NCBI RefSeq assembly: GCF_040196175.1 | Contig: NZ_JBEFNF010000007.1 | Location: forward strand, 62,001 to 126,000 | DNA length: 64,000 bases | Reading direction: 5' to 3' | Source: Halospina sp040196175 | GTDB lineage: Bacteria; Pseudomonadota; Gammaproteobacteria; Pseudomonadales; Oleiphilaceae | Shown here: piece by piece, positions 59,356-64,000 of the stretch | How positions within the stretch are numbered: position 1 is the first letter of the stretch | Layout of the letters: the number at the start of each line of letters is the position of its first letter | The notes under the pieces: generated by a model | The model's database searches: none | Told to the model about the DNA's origin: nothing | What the model saw: the letters and a program-made list of their open reading frames with translations, nothing else | Position numbers and translations under genes: made by a program

Positions 59356-59967
59356 ATGAACCGCTTTATCGCTGTACTGATGCTTGTTGCCATTATTCCA
59401 ACCGCAGTCCCCGCTTCTGAGCCGCCACAATCCAGCGAGCTTGAGCAGCGCAAGGCGGGCGCCAGGGACGTTGTGACACAGCTGGCCGACCAACTTTCAT
59501 CCGAGCTTAAGGCCGCCATGAAGGAAGGTGGCCCGAAAGCCGCCATCCGCGTCTGCCGTGACCGTGCCCCAGCGATTAAATCCAGGCTTTCACGCGAAAC
59601 AGGCTGGCAGATCACCCGAGTGGGAACACGGGTGCGCAATCCGCTGCTGGGCATGCCGGATGCGCACGAGGCGGAGATCCTGTCCCGCTTCCAAAGCGAG
59701 CTTGACGACGGCGCCGCCATGCCAAAGCTGGAGCACGCCAGCGTGGAAAAAGCCGGCGACGACCGCTACTTCCGGTACATGAAGGCCATTGGCGTTAAAC
59801 CCCAGTGCCTCGGCTGCCATGGCCCGGTTGAGAACCAGCCCAAAGCCATACGCACCACACTTGAGGAACAGTATCCTGCGGACAAAGCGGTGGGTTATGA
59901 AGCGGGCGAGCTGCGCGGCGCGTTCTCGGTCATCCAGAACATGGCTGACGCCTACGAAACGCCCTGA
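59356..59967 (+). CDS. DUF3365 heme-binding, c-type cytochrome-like periplasmic protein
   Basis: Secreted protein of 203 aa with signal peptide (AVLMLVAIIPTAVPA, cut before SEPP). The DUF3365 domain binds heme c through CLGCH near residue 153, after YFRYMKAIGVKPQ. Charged helices precede it (RDVVTQLADQLSSELKAAM). The family (Tll0287-like) is thought to sense or carry electrons. It follows the ArsR-type gene by 81 bp and has an operator-like site in front, suggesting that the regulator controls it. Confidence 0.85.
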   Translation: MNRFIAVLMLVAIIPTAVPASEPPQSSELEQRKAGARDVVTQLADQLSSELKAAMKEGGPKAAIRVCRDRAPAIKSRLSRETGWQITRVGTRVRNPLLGMPDAHEAEILSRFQSELDDGAAMPKLEHASVEKAGDDRYFRYMKAIGVKPQCLGCHGPVENQPKAIRTTLEEQYPADKAVGYEAGELRGAFSVIQNMADAYETP

Positions 59968-60100
59968 GCCCGATCAGCCATCTCCGCCTCAGCCGCTCAA
60001 AGACGCCGACAAAACTGTGCTCACAGACAGTGGCCCACGCATAGTCAGGGCGTTATGGTGGTTCCCAACGCCGAATGGCATTCACCAGCGAGGTGGCACG

Positions 60101-60337
60101 ATGAAACAGCTCAAGAACGAAAAGGAAATGGTCAAAAAAGCCATTGAGGAAGGCATGAAGTATGGCGAAAACCGGGGCGTAGTGGAATTCGAGGCCACGG
60201 ATTCACAGGCGCAGAAAATCGAATACATTTACCGCCTGCTGGTCCACGACAACATGATTCAGCCCATCCCGGAGGATCAGGTGTCACAAAAAGCCATGAA
60301 GCATAAGCTGGCAATCTGGGCATCGAAGCTCAAGTAG
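60101..60337 (+). CDS. Small DUF5062-like protein
   Basis: A 78-aa helical, cytosolic protein: EKEMVKKAIEEGMKYGENRG, YIYRLLVHDNMIQPIPED, KHKLAIWASK. The pattern fits DUF5062, whose function is unknown to me, but this is from memory and moderate. GAGGTGG stands before ATG 60101. The open frame that runs through from 59789 is a shadow of the DUF3365 gene end. Confidence 0.62.
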   Translation: MKQLKNEKEMVKKAIEEGMKYGENRGVVEFEATDSQAQKIEYIYRLLVHDNMIQPIPEDQVSQKAMKHKLAIWASKLK

Positions 60338-60423
60338 CGCTTAGAACAGACTGGGTGCTCAGGGATTGCATTATTGGTTCATGCCGGCTGACGCCGAGGG
60401 GTTTGCAAAATCGCGGGAAAGGT

Positions 60424-60499
60424 TGGTGCCCGGAGACGGAATCGAACCGCCGACACGAGGATTTTCAATCCACTGCTCTACCGACTGAGCTATCCGGGC
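60424..60499 (-). tRNA. tRNA-Phe (GAA)
   Basis: On the minus strand a 7-bp acceptor stem (GCCCGGA/TCCGGGC), D-loop AGCTCAGTCGGTAGAGC, anticodon loop with GAA in GGATTGAAAATCC, T-arm GGCGGTTCGATTCCGTC, and an encoded CCA. All 76 bases fit the cloverleaf. No integrase or island follows. Confidence 0.95.
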
Positions 60500-60525
60500 C
60501 AATGGAGCGGTATTAAACCGATTTG

Positions 60526-60552
60526 GAGCGCCAGCGTCAAGGGCTGGCGCTC
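60526..60552 (-). terminator. Hairpin between yggX and tRNA-Phe
   Basis: GAGCGCCAGC/GCTGGCGCTC, a 10-bp perfect stem with a 7-base loop, 9 bp past the yggX stop. Probably the yggX transcript end, though no T-run is seen, so a Rho-dependent or processing role is possible. Confidence 0.55.
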
Positions 60553-60560
60553 AAATCAGG

Positions 60561-60833
60561 TTATTCTTCTGGTGGAACGAAGCCATCAGCCTCGTCAGAC
60601 TCCTCGTTGTTGAAGAACGCCTCCATCTGCTGCTGCAGATATTCCCGCGCCTTCGGGTCCAGCATGTTGAGGTGCTTCTCGTTGATCAGGCGGGTCTGGC
60701 GGGCCTGCCACTCCTCCCACGCCTGCTTTGAGATGTTGTTGAAGATGTCCTGGCCCTTCTCGCCCGGCAGCGGGGCAAAGTCGAGGCCTTCCAGGTCCTG
60801 TTGGTATTTGCGGCAGAAAACAGTTCTGGCCAT
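60561..60833 (-). CDS. yggX: Fe(2+)-trafficking protein YggX
   Basis: Small protein of 90 aa that protects iron-sulfur enzymes and DNA from oxidative damage. The family hallmark ARTVFCRKYQQDLEGLD carries the conserved Cys, followed by PGEKGQDIFNNISKQAW and the WQARQTRLINEKHLNMLDP helix. AGGAGCCGCTCA precedes ATG. In many relatives it is co-transcribed with mutY; here mutY is about 9 kb away. Confidence 0.95.
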   Translation of the reverse strand: MARTVFCRKYQQDLEGLDFAPLPGEKGQDIFNNISKQAWEEWQARQTRLINEKHLNMLDPKAREYLQQQMEAFFNNEESDEADGFVPPEE

Positions 60834-60869
60834 TGAGCGGCTCCTGATTGGAAAGTGGTTCCGGGTTGA

Positions 60870-61841
60870 TCAGCCCCGCATCATCTTTCGCAGCTTTTTC
60901 GTGAATGTCTTTTTCTTCGGCGGGTAAACACTGGGTTCACCCTTTGGCCGTGTCTTGAAGCGCCGGTGCACCCAGAGATACTGCTCCGGGTAGCGCCTGA
61001 CCATGGTCGCAATCTCGTTGTTCAGGCGGGTTGCGTTCGCCACCTCATCGTCCGAGGGGTAGTCCTCGAAAATCTCGGAAAAGTGCACGCTGTAAACGCC
61101 ATTGCCCTCCCGGAACTGGCTCAGAAACAGGACCGTTGCACCGGTTTGCCGGGCGATCCAGGCAGGTGTTGTGAGCGTTGCCGCCGGCACACCAAGGAAG
61201 GGTGCAAAAACGCTGTAGCGCGGGCCAAAGTCCTGATCACAGCCGTACCAAACAATGTTGCCTTCCTCAATGAAGCGCATCATCTCCCGCATCTGGCGCT
61301 TATCAAAGGCCGCGCCACTGAACTTGCGCCGGTTGCGCTCAATAACAGCATCAAACAGAGGATTGTTGTTCGGCCGGTACATATGGTTGAAGTCGAAGAC
61401 GGCATTCGCAAAGGGCCCGGCAAAATCCAGAATGCTGAAGTGGCCACCCAGCATCAATATGCCTTTGCCTCGGCGGCGGGCTTCCTCCAGGTGCTCCTTA
61501 CCATGCACTTCAAGCCTTTCAACATGCGGCTTCATGTTCCCCCACCAGGCTTTGGGACTCTCAACATAGCCCTTGGTGGTGGCGATAATGCTTTCCCGAA
61601 CCAGCTTCTCCTGCTCCCGGGAAGACAACTCTGGGAAGCACAGTGAGATATTGGTGCGGGCAATCGTCCGGCGCTCGGCACCAATGAGATAGCTCCCCCA
61701 CCCCAGCACTCGCCCGATTCCCTGCAACACGGGAAGCGGCAGATAGGCAAGCAGGCGCAGGACCCCGATCAGACACCAGGTCGGCCAGTAGCGTGGATGA
61801 AGGAAACGCCGGTAATAGTACTTGGGATCTATGGGACGCAA
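60870..61841 (-). CDS. LpxL/HtrB-family lysophospholipid (lipid A) acyltransferase
   Basis: Membrane-bound secondary acyltransferase of lipid A biosynthesis, 323 aa. The HX4D motif is GGHFSILDFA near residue 130, and the start FLHPRYWPTWCLIGVLRLLA is the membrane anchor. NRRKFSG and YGCDQDFGPRYSVF are family blocks. The start codon is TTG 61841 with a weak AGAGC upstream; no ATG fits the conserved N terminus. The C-terminal tail is Lys/Arg-rich. LpxL, LpxM or LpxP identity cannot be fixed. Confidence 0.88.
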   Translation of the reverse strand: MRPIDPKYYYRRFLHPRYWPTWCLIGVLRLLAYLPLPVLQGIGRVLGWGSYLIGAERRTIARTNISLCFPELSSREQEKLVRESIIATTKGYVESPKAWWGNMKPHVERLEVHGKEHLEEARRRGKGILMLGGHFSILDFAGPFANAVFDFNHMYRPNNNPLFDAVIERNRRKFSGAAFDKRQMREMMRFIEEGNIVWYGCDQDFGPRYSVFAPFLGVPAATLTTPAWIARQTGATVLFLSQFREGNGVYSVHFSEIFEDYPSDDEVANATRLNNEIATMVRRYPEQYLWVHRRFKTRPKGEPSVYPPKKKTFTKKLRKMMRG

Positions 61842-61982
61842 GGGCTCTGCTCTTATACATCAGTTATCACTGTAACCACTCAGAATACCGATTGCATGGC
61901 GAACGGTGAAGCACATTGGGTACAATCCGCATTCACCATTGCTCTGGTTTTACGTTCCAGCCCGCAACGGAGGCTATCCCCG

Positions 61983-62957
61983 ATGACGACGCCCTACGCC
62001 GTTTGCGCACTCTACCGCTTTGTGCGCCTCGACGATTACGAACAGCTGCGCGAGCCACTGCGCCAGTTTCTGCTGGACCACGGCATCCGCGGCACCCTGC
62101 TTCTGGCCCGCGAGGGCATTAATGGCACCGTGGCCGGCTCCCGTGAGGCCATTGCCGCACTCAAGGCGCGCCTCGCTGAGGACCCGCGTTTCGACGGAAT
62201 TGACTATAAGGATTCCGAAACGGACATCCAGCCATTCAACCGCACCAAGGTGAAGCTCAAGCGCGAGATCGTCACCATGGGCGTTGAGGAGATCGACCCG
62301 AAGCAGTCCGCCGGCACCTATGTAAAGCCTCATGAATGGAACGAGCTGCTAAAGGACCCGGAAGTGACCGTGATCGACACCCGTAACGAGTACGAGGTGG
62401 AAGTGGGCTCTTTCGAAAACGCCATCAACCCCGGCACTGATGCCTTCCGCGAGTTCCCGGAATACGCGGCCAAGCATCTGGACCCACAGAAACACCGCAA
62501 GGTGGCCATGTTCTGTACCGGCGGCATCCGTTGCGAAAAGTCCACGGCCTATCTCAGGGAACAGGGCTTTGAGGAGGTCTATCACCTGGAAGGCGGCATA
62601 CTGCGTTATTTCGAGGAGATGCCGGAGGAGCAGTCGCTGTGGAATGGCGAGTGCTTCGTGTTCGACGAGCGCGTGGCAGTGAACCAGAACCTGGAGCGCG
62701 GTCAGTACGACCAGTGCCACGCCTGCCGTCGACCGATCACGGAAGCGGACAAGCAGTCGCCCCAATACCAGAAAGGCATCAGCTGCCCCAGATGCTATGA
62801 GTCACTCACTGAAGAGCAGATGGCACGCTTCGCCGAACGGGAGCGCCAGATCCGTCTGGCACAGCAACGTGGCGAGGCGCATGTGGGCGCGGAAGCCTCC
62901 GACGTGATCGAGCAGCGCCGCCGGGCCAAAAAGGCTCAGGACGAGTCCGCTAGCTGA
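61983..62957 (+). CDS. trhO: Oxygen-dependent tRNA uridine(34) hydroxylase TrhO
   Basis: Former YceA, makes 5-hydroxyuridine at tRNA wobble U34. The N-terminal ferredoxin-like domain has YRFVRLDDYEQLREPL and LLAREGINGTVAGS. The rhodanese domain follows with VIDTRNEYEVEVGSF and the active Cys in FCTGGIRCEKSTAYL. A C-terminal zinc-ribbon contains CHACRRPI and CPRCY. ATG 61983 has GGAGG upstream; the frame from 61797 adds only unconserved residues. Length 324 aa. Confidence 0.92.
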   Translation: MTTPYAVCALYRFVRLDDYEQLREPLRQFLLDHGIRGTLLLAREGINGTVAGSREAIAALKARLAEDPRFDGIDYKDSETDIQPFNRTKVKLKREIVTMGVEEIDPKQSAGTYVKPHEWNELLKDPEVTVIDTRNEYEVEVGSFENAINPGTDAFREFPEYAAKHLDPQKHRKVAMFCTGGIRCEKSTAYLREQGFEEVYHLEGGILRYFEEMPEEQSLWNGECFVFDERVAVNQNLERGQYDQCHACRRPITEADKQSPQYQKGISCPRCYESLTEEQMARFAERERQIRLAQQRGEAHVGAEASDVIEQRRRAKKAQDESAS

Positions 62958-64000
62958 GCGCCTTCCACGCCGTTTCGAGGCGACCCAGTGCCTCATTCAG
63001 ATCCGCCATGGGGATGTTGAGCGGCGGCGCGAATCGCAGCACCGTGCCGCCCGCCACCAGCACCAGAACGCCCGTCTCCAGCGCGGCCGACACGAAGGTT
63101 TTGATGTTGTCGCTGTGGGGCTCGGCCAGTTCCGCTCCCATCAACAGGCCACGGCCACGCACATCGCGGAACAATCCTGTTTCCTCGGCCATGGCCTCCA
63201 GCCACTCAGTTAACCGCTGCTGGCGCTTCACTACACCACCCAGTATCTCATCCGTGTTGACCAGCTCCAGAACCCGACGCGCCACGGCGCAGGCCAAAGG
63301 GTTACCGCCATAGGTGGTTCCATGAGTACCGACCGTGAAACTCGCCGCGATGTCCGCCCGCGTGAGCATGGCCGAGATCGGAAACCCGTTACCCAGCGCC
63401 TTGGCGGTGGTCAGGATGTCCGGCTCCACGTGATAATCCTGATAGGCATAGAGCCGCCCAGTACGGCCCACGCCACACTGAACCTCATCAAAGATCAGCA
63501 GCAGCCCGTTGTCATCACAGATCCGGCGTAGTTCGCGCAGGAACCCGTAATCCGCCGGGCGCACACCACCCTCACCCTGCACCGGTTCCACCACAATGGC
63601 GCAGGTCTTATCCGAGATCTGCTCTTTTACCGAATCCGCATCATTGAAGCGCGCGTGCCGGATACCCTCCGGCCCTGGCCGAAAGCCATCCAGATACTTT
63701 GGCTGACCGCCGACGGCCACGGTGAACAGCGTCCGCCCATGAAAGCTGCCATCAAAGGCAATGATCTCGTGCCTGCCATCACCGTGATGATCCCAGCTGT
63801 AGCGCCGCGCCAGCTTGAACGCCGCCTCGTTGGCCTCCGCTCCGGAATTCGCAAAGAACGCCCGCTCCGCGAAGGTGTGCTCACACAGATACTGCCCCAG
63901 TTTCAGCGCCGGCTCGTTGGTCATGACATTGCTCACATGCCAGATCTTCGCCGCCTGCTCCTGCAGCGCCGCCATCACCCCGGGGTGCGAATGCCCCAGC
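62950..64000 (-). CDS. Acetylornithine/succinylornithine-type aminotransferase, partial
   Basis: PLP-dependent class III aminotransferase of the ArgD/AstC type, truncated by the right window edge so its N terminus is not seen. Reading through the edge gives LGHSHPGVMAAL, the expected sequence just before the visible part. The PLP Lys is in TTAKALGNGFPI, FFANSGAEANEAAF contacts the phosphate, and IFDEVQCGVGRTG holds the PLP Asp region. It could be arginine biosynthetic (ArgD) or catabolic (AstC). It is convergent with trhO, overlapping by 8 bp. Confidence 0.9.
   Translation of the reverse strand, partial: LGHSHPGVMAALQEQAAKIWHVSNVMTNEPALKLGQYLCEHTFAERAFFANSGAEANEAAFKLARRYSWDHHGDGRHEIIAFDGSFHGRTLFTVAVGGQPKYLDGFRPGPEGIRHARFNDADSVKEQISDKTCAIVVEPVQGEGGVRPADYGFLRELRRICDDNGLLLIFDEVQCGVGRTGRLYAYQDYHVEPDILTTAKALGNGFPISAMLTRADIAASFTVGTHGTTYGGNPLACAVARRVLELVNTDEILGGVVKRQQRLTEWLEAMAEETGLFRDVRGRGLLMGAELAEPHSDNIKTFVSAALETGVLVLVAGGTVLRFAPPLNIPMADLNEALGRLETAWKALS

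Noticed and set aside
60424..60552. tRNA-Phe as an island insertion site
   Set aside because: No integrase, direct repeat of the tRNA 3' end or atypical genes are seen on either side.

Overview
The window reads as a chromosome segment of a GC-rich marine gammaproteobacterium. The best guess is a member or close relative of the Marinobacter group. Support comes from the core order secB, rhodanese, gpmI, envC, ctpA, divergent polysaccharide deacetylase, hisFAHB, asmA and mutY. A wax-ester synthase (WS/DGAT), rfaH, a long FadE and several photolyases fit the same picture. The genus is an inference from gene content, because no rRNA is present.

Positions 1-19.5 kb look like an accessory (defence/mobile) island. 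It starts with an overlapping pair on the + strand: a type III-like adenine methyltransferase and a helicase/nuclease. Four minus-strand genes follow: a DUF262/DUF1524 nuclease of the GmrSD type, an OLD-family ATPase with a TOPRIM domain, and two proteins I do not recognise. Next comes a minus-strand recombination module like those of SXT-type elements: an RDF/'hydrolase or metal-binding' protein, a YqaJ exonuclease, a DUF932 protein and a split zinc-ribbon/glycine-zipper protein. These genes are separated by hairpins, two of which carry the same AACGACATAGA motif. The island ends with an ImmA/IrrE-DUF4411 (PIN) toxin-antitoxin-like pair and an orphan DUF2235 lipase that seems to start at ATT. 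No integrase is visible.

Positions 20-25 kb hold a light/pterin/redox cluster: FolM, a DASH cryptochrome, a TetR regulator, a flavin amine oxidase, a shortened ChrR-type cupin and a SOUL-family lipoprotein. A perfect palindrome before the cupin is a likely TetR operator. Positions 25-33 kb carry an acyl-CoA ligase, FadE, RfaH, a pteridine reductase, a CCA-adding enzyme with a degenerate HD domain, TrmL and a thiolase. Positions 33-39 kb carry CysC with an SLC13 permease, then envelope genes and SecB.

Positions 39-51 kb are conserved housekeeping: GpmI, EnvC, CtpA, a YibQ-like deacetylase, the hisBHAF operon led by an SRPBCC gene, AsmA and MutY. Positions 51-57 kb hold WS/DGAT, a shikimate kinase-like protein, DUF2256 with a second photolyase, and a third, iron-sulfur photolyase. 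Positions 57-64 kb hold a sterol-desaturase-type hydroxylase, a secreted His/acid-rich protein, a BigR/YgaV-like sulfur-sensing regulator with DUF2892 and DUF3365 neighbours that share an operator-like core, tRNA-Phe, YggX, an LpxL-type acyltransferase, TrhO, and an acetylornithine-type aminotransferase that runs off the right edge.

The best candidates for something undescribed are the OLD-centred minus-strand cluster, the hairpin-punctuated recombination module, and the three-photolyase/pterin/cupin assembly with its candidate operators.
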